12,461 bases of DNA from SIG653 sp045578045 (GTDB taxonomy: Bacteria; Bacillota; Clostridia; Oscillospirales; CAG-382), in contig JAZNJM010000011.1 in the NCBI GenBank assembly GCA_045578045.1, positions 1 through 12,461 of the forward strand. Reading direction: 5' to 3'. Below are positions 1 to 8,955 of this stretch, in pieces; the stretch's first letter is position 1, and each line of letters opens with the position of its first letter. The position numbers and the translations under genes are program-made. Under the pieces are notes generated by a model that had not been told where the DNA came from, ran no database searches, and was given only the letters and a program-made list of their open reading frames with translations.

Positions 1-93
1 GGAAATAGCGCCCTTAATCTCCGTCTCACCAACGTGATTATTTAGGTTAACGGGAACGTTCAGATCGGTAATCTGAATTTTTCCACCTTCGTC
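1..93. repeat. Artefactual duplicate of 183-275
   Basis: These 93 bases are identical to 183-275 and are separated from them by an 84-base library adapter. The insert in the second copy starts five bases earlier (178), so the first copy is simply cut off. The insert-adapter-insert order is what a read through a short insert in a rolling-circle DNA nanoball would give. This should not be read as a genomic repeat. Confidence 0.9.
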
Positions 94-177
94 AAGTCGG
101 ATCGTAGCCATGTCGTTCTGTGAGCCAAGGAGTTGGCACAATAATTTGTCTTCCTAAGACCGCTTGGCCTCCGACTT
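94..177 (-). other. Untrimmed MGI/DNBSEQ adapter with barcode
   Basis: Positions 94-135 (42 bases, beginning AAGTCGGATCGTAGCC) match the reverse MGI/BGI library adapter as I know it. Positions 146-177 (32 bases) are the reverse complement of the forward adapter that begins AAGTCGGAGGCCAAGC. Between them, 136-145 (GCACAATAAT) is a 10-base sample barcode. The same 84 bases occur in the other orientation at 12286-12369 with the matching barcode. This is library sequence, not biology, and anything translated from it is spurious. Confidence 0.95.
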
Positions 178-1973
178 GTTGCGGAAATAGCGCCCTTAAT
201 CTCCGTCTCACCAACGTGATTATTTAGGTTAACGGGAACGTTCAGATCGGTAATCTGAATTTTTCCACCTTCGTCAGCAAATACCAGATCACAGCGGCTG
301 CAGGACCAATGTTCAAGTGTACCCGTCTTGCTACAAGTGGCAGCTACACCCTCGTTATAGGTTGTATCATGCCCAAGAGAGGGAACATAGACGTCGGTAT
401 AGCACGGGTTAAGTCCGTAGTCATACGATTTCTGCCACTCGTAATAGATCCGACCATAAGTAGTGCAGGTGGGTTCAATTGATACACGGCTGGAATATTC
501 ATCGCTCCCCTTGGCGGCGGGAATAATTATGTTTTCACCTTCCACGCCACAGATAATGCACTTGCTGGACAAGTAACCTTCACTGGTATATTTTGGTGTT
601 TGGAGATATGAATAGGTGTAGAGATGGTCGCGAGTGGAATTTTCAGGATTGCTCAAATCTACAGTAAAGAAAGAGGGTGCAGAAGCGTTGGTAACGTACC
701 ATACCAGCTTGTTGTCATATACAATAGGGACACAGTCTGATAGCACGGCGGGGATTTCATAGATATCTCCCACCTGTTTGCCCCAATTGTCTACAAAGGC
801 TAATTTCATAGTGGTAAGTTCCTCGCGTTTCTCCATCCAGAGAACAGCGTATAAATCATTCTTTAAGGAAACAAAATGGGGATCAGACAGCTTAACCTCG
901 TCTCCTTCCGTGTAGGAGGTAAGATAGTTAATCGTAGTGCCTTCAGAGGTAAAATTATCCTTATCAGTAGCTAAGACGAAGATATTGCGCTGACCGTACG
1001 GATAATAGCTGTCGTCCTGAGGAACGGTATTACCCGCAATTAAATAACACTTATCGGAAATGGAAAATCCCCCCAACGAAACGCCTGTGGAATTGGCACC
1101 AATGTTCCCCATAATAGGAAGTGCTTTAAGATAATCGGCAATGTAGAAATATTTACCCGAAACGGGGGTTCCACTAGTGAAAGAATCTTGACCTGCGGGG
1201 GCATTGTATTTGAAAATTACTACGGAACGGGGATGAGCATCTCCGTGATCCACCGCAACAAGTTCATTTCCGTCCACAGCAATAAACTGATTGAAAGAGT
1301 GGCTGACGTATCCCGTGTCTCTCGTATCCACGTCATAGGCCGAATCGGTTACTTTCATATCTGAGATGCGTACGTTCATAGTCAAGTTTGCCTGATGACT
1401 GTATCCATCGCTGCTCCTATACATTGTATGTGAGGTACGGATGTAGAGGTATCCGTTATACTCAGCAAAGCGAAGACATCCGCTAGAAAAGGGAGTAATA
1501 GTGTTAGCACCACACAGATCCGCCGCCCCAACACGCTTCCATTCCTTAGTGTAGGAGACAACTCTGATGACAGGCAAAGTATCATCCTCATCGGGATTTC
1601 TTTGACCAAAGACAAGGAAGTTGTAGTTTTCCCCTGAATGAAAGCCGCCGAAGATTGGAAGCTCCCTATCAATGGTGAAACCGTCAACAAATTTCAGATT
1701 GCTGTCGTACGTCTCAACGGCTACGTCTTTGCCAGTGTATTCCACACGAGTCAGAGTATCGTCATCGTTTACCACAAGATAGGATTTAATAGGACTTGTA
1801 CCATAACTATTATATTCATAATATTGGAGGTTGGAGGTTTTAGCAGGGGATTTAACGGGTGTAACCGTTTCATTCCCATTTTCTGCATATACTGCAAACG
1901 TAAAATTTGGTAGAATCGTCAACAGCATTGCCATCGCCAAAACCATAATAATTAGTTTTTGGGATTTCTTCAT
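178..1973 (-). CDS. Secreted beta-propeller-like protein with Cys-pair repeats, 3'-truncated
   Basis: About 598 genuine residues are present, and the C-terminus is lost at the contig end. The ATG at 1973 has a GGAGG site (1982-1986) 8 bases upstream and its own promoter. Residues 1-30 form a signal peptide: Lys-rich start, hydrophobic stretch at about 7-28, and a likely cleavage after VYA. Residues 50-455 are rich in short beta-strands with Tyr/Asp-ended turns, and a conserved-looking stretch at 220-255 (SHSFNQF, DHGDAHPRS) suggests a beta-propeller-like fold. From 470 on it changes to Cys-pair modules (KCIICG at 471; ATCSKTG then SCSRCD at 545-561, preceded by GHD) like those repeated in gut Firmicutes extracellular proteins. 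These may bind metal. The open frame runs on to 60, but residues 600-637 come from adapter and duplicated insert and are not real. The function is unknown, and surface or extracellular binding is inference. Any anchor would lie in the missing part. Confidence 0.85.
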
Positions 1974-2052
1974 TGTTGTTTCCTCCGTGTTTTAAAGATT
2001 ATTTTGTTTGCTTATTGATAATAAAATCAAAAAATAATTCATTTACAATCCG

Positions 2053-2081
2053 ATTATAGCACGTATGCAAGTGTTTGTCAA
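2053..2081 (-). promoter_or_regulatory. Consensus sigma-A promoter of the 178-1973 gene
   Basis: Reading the minus strand, TTGACA (2081-2076) and TATAAT (2058-2053) are separated by 17 bases, with an extended -10 (TGC before TATAAT). Both hexamers are exact consensus. The expected start is near 2046, giving a leader of about 70 bases before the ATG at 1973. A promoter this strong argues that the truncated gene forms its own transcription unit, independent of the giant gene upstream. Confidence 0.85.
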
Positions 2082-2177
2082 GGCTAAATAATAATTAACA
2101 GAATATAAATTTTAATAAAAAAACTTCAATCCTTATTCTTTTTATTTTTATTAAGAAAAAACGGCGGATAAACGTAT

Positions 2178-2291
2178 AAAAATAGTTGATAAATGCAAAA
2201 ATTGTAACTAAAAGCAAAAAATGTTGTCAAATGCAAAAAATGTAAATAAAAGCAAAAATAGTTGATAAAATCATAAATTGTAAATAAAAGC
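2178..2291. repeat. A-rich tandem repeat, 3 x 38 bp (6 x 19 bp)
   Basis: Three consecutive 38-bp units (2178-2215, 2216-2253, 2254-2291) are each built from two related 19-bp halves beginning AAAAAT and mostly ending in GC. The typical first half reads AAAAATAGTTGATAAATGC. A partial seventh half unit (AAAAATGCC) runs into the left arm of the terminator at 2298. The array is non-coding, lies between the giant gene's terminator and the next promoter, and has no evident function. The rest of this 369-bp gap (2082-2177) is plain AT-rich sequence. Confidence 0.85.
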
Positions 2292-2297
2292 AAAAAT

Positions 2298-2332
2298 GCC
2301 GTTTCGGAAAGATAATCTCAATCCGAAACGGC
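2298..2332 (-). terminator. Rho-independent terminator of the giant gene
   Basis: The arms 2298-2308 (GCCGTTTCGGA) and 2322-2332 (TCCGAAACGGC) are perfect 11-bp complements around a 13-base loop. On the minus strand the stem is followed by ATTTTTGCTTTTA, and it starts 10 bases past the giant gene's stop codon. The plus strand also has a T-run after the stem (AGATTTTTA), so it may work in both directions. Confidence 0.9.
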
Positions 2333-2342
2333 AGATTTTTAT

Positions 2343-5300
2343 TTAGTGTGAAACGCTAATACCAACTGAAACGTTATCCAATTCAACCGAAGGATCTATA
2401 TTAAGCGTTGAGTTGCCTTTCATATGGAACAATGGTAAGGATAAACCGTTGTTTACATCTTTTAAAGTTGGGTAGCCCTCCTTAAAGGTATATGGATCCG
2501 TTGAAGGAGAATAGTAATTCTTTATGTTCTGATATGATTCAAGCATTTCAATTGCCTTACTTGGCTTTGAATTTTCATCATATCCGCCCTCAAGAGGATA
2601 TTTACTTCCACTTGGGGTTTTTTCATAAATAGAATCTATATCACCAATTAATGATGTATCAAATATAGCTCTTACAACCTTTGTTGGCGATTCCTTATTA
2701 CCGTACATTTCAACTTTAACACCTTCAGGAACGGTTATTGTTGAGAATGCAAGGGAATTTTTTTCAGCTTTGATATAAACTGTAGTTCCCTTTGGAGCTA
2801 TTTTCTCAATGAAATATTTAACTTCACTCCAAGTATAGTTATCATCGTCATCATAAATTCCTTTCAGAACAGTAGCTTTTGCAAGCTCTTCTTTCTGAGC
2901 TGAGGTGAGATATGTTGTTTTTGAACCAACGTTAATTCTATATGTTTCAAGGTAGAAAGATTTAAGAGGATAAACGTCAATTCGTTCATCTTCAACATGA
3001 GCAGACGTTACATGATCGTCAATAGACAATTCATTATAATCGCCCATATCATATTTTGCGGTAAACATAAGCTCACCGTTTTCAACCTTATTATATCCCG
3101 AAACAGCATAGTTTACGCTGAATTCAGATTCATCTTCTTTGTATGCTTCAACAACGTTGATATAATCACCTTTTGGTAGGTAAATATAAAGTGAATGATC
3201 ACAATTCATATCGTCTGGGATACTAACGTTAACGGAAGAATAACTGTTATCATCTTTATGACCAACGCCTAAATAGCTTGAAAATTTACTATAGTTATCG
3301 GCAACGGTACTATAAGGTATTTTGACATTTTGATAAACGTTTGTTTGGAAATAATGTTCACGGTATTTTCTCGTTGAATTACGTTCTTCAACCGTTGCAT
3401 AATGGAACTGAACCTCATATACATCAGGGTATTTTCCATTTTTATCAGAAACAGTAGAAACAGGAGCGGGAGAAATAGAGCCTTTTGTTCTATTTCCTGA
3501 TCCATTAAAGCTATTATAGCCTGAGGTATAAACAGAAGCTGAAGGAGATATCTTAATACATCCAAGGGCACCATCGTCAACGTATATTCCTCTACCATAC
3601 TTATTATCATTATTACTGATAGCATCAATAGTTGAATGATCGCCAATGGTTATACTTCCTGTAGGCTCAATTCCTCTTCTTGTTCCTTGAGCAATAACAG
3701 TACAATATTTCGTTGTTATTGTTTTTCCAACAATTCCTCTTCCTTGTCCTGTTTGGGTTTCCTTATCATCAAAACTGCTATTAATACCATATGCTTCAAC
3801 GTTTGTAAGTTTAGAAGCTGCATTGGAAGCCGCAATTGTTTTATCTTCCGTGCCTATATTAACAACATCTTTAGAAAGAATACCATACCTCTGACCTATT
3901 GCTTTAACATTACCTTCGCCCTTTACGCTTATTGAAACCTGTTTACTTGCCGCAATACCCGCTGAGCTTGCATTGCCTTCTTGTTCAAGATAAAAAGCAA
4001 TTTCTCCAATACCAACAAATTTAGAATTATCCTTCGCTTCAACAACGAGATAATAATATTTTATTGAGGCGTTCAAAGGGATGTCAAATTTTTCAGAAGC
4101 TGAACTAAACGTGCCTTCAGCTACTTTTTTGCCAATTGTACCTGTACTACTACTTGATTTACATTCGTACAATGTCCACTTTTTAGGCATCGCATTCTCC
4201 GTCATATCCGAAACGCCTGTTAAAACAAATCGGTTAACGTTGGAACTGCTCAATTGAATTTTATAAGTAACAGTTTTGCCAAAAAGCTCTGTTGAAACAA
4301 TGGAATCTTTTGGAGCATTATTTCCTTGTTGCTCTTTTGCGTTAGAACGAGCATCATTTCCATAGCTTGCTAATGCAAAAGTTGTGTTATGACTAAATAC
4401 GTTATAATCGGTTTTCAATGATGAACCACTTAAATGAACAAGCCACGGTGTTTTAATAGGCATTAGACAATACCCAGCACTACTATCGTCCCCTCCAACG
4501 CTGTATATCAATCTGAAGCGCTGAGAAATCCCATTTTGATCAGAATTAATCGGTTGAACAGTTTTATTTCTTGCATCACTTCCATCTTTGATGTCCATTC
4601 TGAACCCACCCTCATATATTTCATATGCAAATGGGAATCTTCCTGTCAAATCCTTTTCAAAGGTGAATGAGGGAGCATCCGATGCCAACCATTCAATGCT
4701 GCCGTTTTTTACAAAATCAAGATATTTTTTATTACTGTTATTCTTAATTGTCGATTGAAACAAATCACCTAAATCAGCAATGGGGGTTATGCTAAACGTT
4801 TGGTTACTGTTAGCTTTCGGGGTACTTATTAAATCTTGATTTGTATTAAGCAAAATTTTAATATTATCGCGAAGTTGAGTTCCATATTCCCCCGCTTCGT
4901 TATTTCCTACGCTGCTTTGTTGCATAATACAAATTCCGCCAACCAATTTACCCCCATCTTTTGTATTATAAGATGCGGTTCTCAGTTTTCCTTCTATATA
5001 TCTTGGATATATAATATACTGATTATCGTTTATAGTTGTTTTTCTTTGATCATTATCATCATTATTATTATCATACGCATCATAAACAAGCGAAGCCTTT
5101 TGGAAACTAAAATAACACTTGTCATCTTTTGTACGCTTCATTACAATTCTATCATCTTTTGCACCCGTACCATCAACAGAGATATATTGCTTTGTCATAT
5201 AGTTTTGAATTGTCCACATTTTTTTTGTTGTGTCATATTCAAAATACCATATTTCTTCAGGACCGCCTGTAACGTTAACACGGCTAACAAGCTGGCTATT

Positions 5301-8300
5301 AGTTGTAATCTTATTATCTGTATCATTATATTGCGAACCGATTGCAGTAATAATGCTCTGGCGATACGTATTAGTTATAGTTGCATAAAAACCGCCTCCG
5401 AGAGCATTTGCAAGGTCTTCAAAAGTCTTATATGTTTTCATCGGTGCAGACGATATTGCTTTTGTGGTATCGCCTGTTGATGAACCGCTTACAAACGATA
5501 CTTCTTTTATTTTAGAAGCAGAACCACCATACGTTCCGTTTGCTTCAACCTTAACACTTCCCGATATATTGATTGTACCATTTGAATTTGAAGCAACTAT
5601 GCCGCCACTACCCGCTTTTCCAGCAAATAAACCGTAAATCTTACCCGTTGAAAAAACGTTTCCGCTTCCGTTAACTTTAATAGTTTTAGCCGCATGAGCT
5701 CCGTACCCTTCTTTAGAATACAAATTAACTTTGCCTGCGCCGTCTATAGTTACGTCTCCGCCTGCTGCAATTCCTGCCTGCTTTCCTTCACAGTTAACAG
5801 TGCCTTTTGCCTTTGAAATATTGATAGAAACGTTTGCATTATCAGCTGTGTTAACGCAAATTCCATAATTCGCGTTGGGAGCGTATGCTGAAAGATATCC
5901 TGTTGTAAGATTAATAACAACAGCGTTAGTTCCACCTTTTGGATCGCTTACCCAAATTCCTGCTCCGTTATCTATGCCATTAGATTTCAAAGAAACCGCA
6001 ACATTGCCTTCAATATTAACTCCGTGTTGAGCTTCAATAGCATCTACATCCGCAGATACATAAACTTTTGAATTGTCTTTAATATTCAAAAAAGGAGTAG
6101 TATCAGCAGTGGTCAAACCTGAGACATTAACACATTGAATTCCTTTTAAAACGTTTTCAATTTGAATATCAGAGCTTCCCTCAAAGTTAATCGCGTTGTA
6201 TCCCTTGATTCCAGTGCTTGCATTTGTGCATTTGAATATTGAATTTTCTTTAATAACAACATCAGAATTAGCATGAAGACCGGCTTCGAATCCCATATGA
6301 TTATTGTTATCTAATTTTGCATTTTTATATGAATCAATAAATGAACAAATTACAGTTGATTTACCTGTAAACGTTACTGCACCACTACTTTTCGCCGCAG
6401 ATATTATACCATAATGGCTGTTGAGATTAACTCCGCTTAAATTAGCTATGTCGGCTTTACCATATGTTGGTCTATCCTTAGCTCTAAAAATATTACCGCC
6501 GTGAGAAACAAAGCTACAATACGTATATGTGCCCGATATGGAAAGAGTTCCTCTCTCTTGCTTCAAGGCTGAACTACCCGCAACAACCTGAACGTATGAA
6601 CCAGATTGAATTTTTGTAGTATTCCAAGCTAAAATACCGCAAGATTTGTAGTAATCTGTTGTAGGAACAGCGTTAATTCTGGCTGTTGCACCGTATCTTA
6701 TTGTAAGCCCATAACCAATATCTATACCTGTAGCATATGGGCTCTTTAATTTTGCGGAAGATGAAACCGACATATCACATTGAAGAACCGCACTACGTTC
6801 CAAAATGAAATTTCCGCCAAGGTATTTATTATTTTTAACAAATCGAGATCTACCTATGGTTCTGACAGCACTAATTGGAATATCAGCTCTTTCACTTTTG
6901 GGATCCGCTATTATATTTATGTCAACAAGAGCGTTTCCTGTAATCAAAACAGAAGAATGTTCCGTATAAAGTCCGTAATGATCTGAAACAAGATATATTT
7001 TCGTCTGGTTATTAGTTGGATCTGGTTTTGTGCCATCTTTATTTATACTTGGATTGTCTCCGCCCCTTATCTGGAAGCAAGAATCCTCTCCCGAACCTGT
7101 TCCGCCGGAACAATATAACGCCGTTGCATACTGATGACCTTTACTTGCGGTAGAGTCCGTACCACGCTTCGCAAGAACAAACATCAACGCTCCATCCGAA
7201 GCCTCAAACCTGCTACAATGAGTCATCAAGAAGTTTGTATTAGTTACATTAGTCTGTGTAAGCGGTTCTTCTCTATTTTGATGAAAAAGATTTTGAAGGT
7301 CAGGCAAAGTACCTGCTCTGTCTCTTAATTTATCAGCAACTGTTTTTGCTACCCAAGGAAGTTTACCATCTTTGATACGTTTATAATTATGCTCACATTG
7401 AGCACTGATTGATTTTCCTTTTCCGTCATCTGTTAACTTCCATTCAAACCAAGAACCAATACATTGGAAATAAAGTTTCTCATTATCATTATATGACATT
7501 TGTCCGGCTTCCTGCCCAACAATAACAGTTTTCGCCTTCGCTTTCAAAAAGCATTTTGCTTTTGGACCTGTAACAATAAGATCTCCAAAGTCAAGACATA
7601 TTGCGCTAATCTGTCTTACTTCTGGTGTATACGTCTTCTTAGTATCTTCATCTTTGAAATCTTCATCGGTAGCGATTAAATTTCCGCTTGCATCTAAATA
7701 CATTTTTTCGCAATCACTGTAGAGCGTTCCCATAATCTTGAAATAATCACACCCGAAAGACAAGATTCCGCACTTATCGCCGCGTGCTGATGAATATACA
7801 GTTCCGCCAGCGTGAATTATAAAATATCCGTCAAATCCCCAAGGATCAGAAAAATATATGCCAGGGTAATATCCACCTGTAAATGTTTTAGGGCAACTTG
7901 TACATTTATTAGCAATTCCATTAATTGCTGTTTCACAGTTACTACATTTAATTATTCTTGCACTAACTCCATACGCTTTAACTGTGCCATAAACATCAAT
8001 TTTATTAGAAAAAAGTCCTATACTCCCCCAACACTCAAGTGTACCGTTCTTTTCCACTTTAAGTATTCCGTCATTTACGTCACTTTCATCTCCAATACGT
8101 AAGCCCGCAGCACACGTTTGTATAGCCATATTACATCCAGGCTCTTTTCCATCATATTTGGCTCCAAAGAGTTGAACTCTACAGGTTTTATCCCCATCTC
8201 CGATGGTTACTGAATCATACGCTCTCACGCCATCGCGGTTTTCTTCTTCTGCCTCACTATTTTCAAGTCTACTGTCTCCTGTAGGATTCCAGTTTTTATA

Positions 8301-8954
8301 TGCTCCGAGATATTCTAAATCAATATTTTCAGAAAAAATAATCTTTTTTGCTTCTTCTAAGCTATGCTCAGAGTCATATTCTTCAGGAATACTTGGTCCT
8401 TCAATATATCCTTCATTTTCGGAGCTTACTTCATTTTTAGATGAAGCTATTCCAGCTCCAACACTAATACTTCCGCTTGTAATAACAAAGTTTTTACAAG
8501 TTATTCCCGTGTATGACGATTCAATCTTAACGTTTCCGCTACCAACGTTATCAACAGCATAAAACGTGCTGTCTTCCATAAAAATACCATATTCATCAGC
8601 GTTTTTAACGTTGAGGTCGTGTCCGTTAACGTCAAGATAAAACGTGCTTGAACCAACAACGGAAAGATTACCCGCAGAAAGGGTTTCTCCCGAATAATTA
8701 ATATCGTTCCCTAAGGTTAGCTCAAGGATATTAACCGAGCCAACAGTTTCTATTGCACTGCTCAAAGAGCTTGCGCTATACGCAGACGCTTTTTGAACGA
8801 CTAAAACGTTTTCTTCGGTTTCATCTCCAAAAAAACCTTCAAAAGAGTCAAAAATATCCGCATACAATCCGCTCATGCCAAGAGTTATTAAAATAACAAA
8901 AGCAAGAAACGGAACAAGTAGTTTAATTTTTCGATTTTTCGTGTTGCTCTTCAT
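2343..8954 (-). CDS. Giant secreted beta-helix protein with beta-trefoil and discoidin-like inserts
   Basis: The protein has 2203 residues. The ATG at 8954 has AAGGAG (8972-8967) 12 bases upstream, rather far, and follows the stop of a small ORF by one base, so coupling may help initiation. Residues 1-32 form a signal peptide (basic start, hydrophobic 11-29, likely cut after LYA). Most of the chain (about 50-1190 and 1660-1815) consists of short beta-strand rungs with recurring GI/YGI turns and phrases such as YLDVNGHDL, typical of right-handed beta-helix surface proteins. A four-Cys zinc-ribbon-like insert sits at C337-x2-C340/C351-x2-C354. Residues about 1190-1535 resemble ricin-type beta-trefoils (KKYLDF, SQRFRL near 1477), with an Asp/Asn-rich loop near 1295. 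About 1535-1660 (KKWTLYE, VGIGEIAFY) resembles an F5/8-C/discoidin domain. The C-terminal 370 residues are mixed beta. I see no LPXTG motif, SLH domain, dockerin or C-terminal membrane anchor. Glycan or host-surface binding is a family-based guess, and the exact ligand is unknown. Confidence 0.9.
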   Translation of the reverse strand: MKSNTKNRKIKLLVPFLAFVILITLGMSGLYADIFDSFEGFFGDETEENVLVVQKASAYSASSLSSAIETVGSVNILELTLGNDINYSGETLSAGNLSVVGSSTFYLDVNGHDLNVKNADEYGIFMEDSTFYAVDNVGSGNVKIESSYTGITCKNFVITSGSISVGAGIASSKNEVSSENEGYIEGPSIPEEYDSEHSLEEAKKIIFSENIDLEYLGAYKNWNPTGDSRLENSEAEEENRDGVRAYDSVTIGDGDKTCRVQLFGAKYDGKEPGCNMAIQTCAAGLRIGDESDVNDGILKVEKNGTLECWGSIGLFSNKIDVYGTVKAYGVSARIIKCSNCETAINGIANKCTSCPKTFTGGYYPGIYFSDPWGFDGYFIIHAGGTVYSSARGDKCGILSFGCDYFKIMGTLYSDCEKMYLDASGNLIATDEDFKDEDTKKTYTPEVRQISAICLDFGDLIVTGPKAKCFLKAKAKTVIVGQEAGQMSYNDNEKLYFQCIGSWFEWKLTDDGKGKSISAQCEHNYKRIKDGKLPWVAKTVADKLRDRAGTLPDLQNLFHQNREEPLTQTNVTNTNFLMTHCSRFEASDGALMFVLAKRGTDSTASKGHQYATALYCSGGTGSGEDSCFQIRGGDNPSINKDGTKPDPTNNQTKIYLVSDHYGLYTEHSSVLITGNALVDINIIADPKSERADIPISAVRTIGRSRFVKNNKYLGGNFILERSAVLQCDMSVSSSAKLKSPYATGIDIGYGLTIRYGATARINAVPTTDYYKSCGILAWNTTKIQSGSYVQVVAGSSALKQERGTLSISGTYTYCSFVSHGGNIFRAKDRPTYGKADIANLSGVNLNSHYGIISAAKSSGAVTFTGKSTVICSFIDSYKNAKLDNNNHMGFEAGLHANSDVVIKENSIFKCTNASTGIKGYNAINFEGSSDIQIENVLKGIQCVNVSGLTTADTTPFLNIKDNSKVYVSADVDAIEAQHGVNIEGNVAVSLKSNGIDNGAGIWVSDPKGGTNAVVINLTTGYLSAYAPNANYGICVNTADNANVSINISKAKGTVNCEGKQAGIAAGGDVTIDGAGKVNLYSKEGYGAHAAKTIKVNGSGNVFSTGKIYGLFAGKAGSGGIVASNSNGTINISGSVKVEANGTYGGSASKIKEVSFVSGSSTGDTTKAISSAPMKTYKTFEDLANALGGGFYATITNTYRQSIITAIGSQYNDTDNKITTNSQLVSRVNVTGGPEEIWYFEYDTTKKMWTIQNYMTKQYISVDGTGAKDDRIVMKRTKDDKCYFSFQKASLVYDAYDNNNDDNDQRKTTINDNQYIIYPRYIEGKLRTASYNTKDGGKLVGGICIMQQSSVGNNEAGEYGTQLRDNIKILLNTNQDLISTPKANSNQTFSITPIADLGDLFQSTIKNNSNKKYLDFVKNGSIEWLASDAPSFTFEKDLTGRFPFAYEIYEGGFRMDIKDGSDARNKTVQPINSDQNGISQRFRLIYSVGGDDSSAGYCLMPIKTPWLVHLSGSSLKTDYNVFSHNTTFALASYGNDARSNAKEQQGNNAPKDSIVSTELFGKTVTYKIQLSSSNVNRFVLTGVSDMTENAMPKKWTLYECKSSSSTGTIGKKVAEGTFSSASEKFDIPLNASIKYYYLVVEAKDNSKFVGIGEIAFYLEQEGNASSAGIAASKQVSISVKGEGNVKAIGQRYGILSKDVVNIGTEDKTIAASNAASKLTNVEAYGINSSFDDKETQTGQGRGIVGKTITTKYCTVIAQGTRRGIEPTGSITIGDHSTIDAISNNDNKYGRGIYVDDGALGCIKISPSASVYTSGYNSFNGSGNRTKGSISPAPVSTVSDKNGKYPDVYEVQFHYATVEERNSTRKYREHYFQTNVYQNVKIPYSTVADNYSKFSSYLGVGHKDDNSYSSVNVSIPDDMNCDHSLYIYLPKGDYINVVEAYKEDESEFSVNYAVSGYNKVENGELMFTAKYDMGDYNELSIDDHVTSAHVEDERIDVYPLKSFYLETYRINVGSKTTYLTSAQKEELAKATVLKGIYDDDDNYTWSEVKYFIEKIAPKGTTVYIKAEKNSLAFSTITVPEGVKVEMYGNKESPTKVVRAIFDTSLIGDIDSIYEKTPSGSKYPLEGGYDENSKPSKAIEMLESYQNIKNYYSPSTDPYTFKEGYPTLKDVNNGLSLPLFHMKGNSTLNIDPSVELDNVSVGISVSH

Positions 8955-8955
8955 A

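Noticed and set aside
60..177. C-terminal extension of the left-end secreted protein
   Set aside because: Residues after 599 are translated from adapter and a frame-shifted copy of the same insert.
4836..5480. Plus-strand 214-codon ORF and other antisense frames within the giant gene
   Set aside because: They have Ile/Cys/Ser-rich shadow composition, no ribosome sites, and are entirely antisense to a well-supported CDS.
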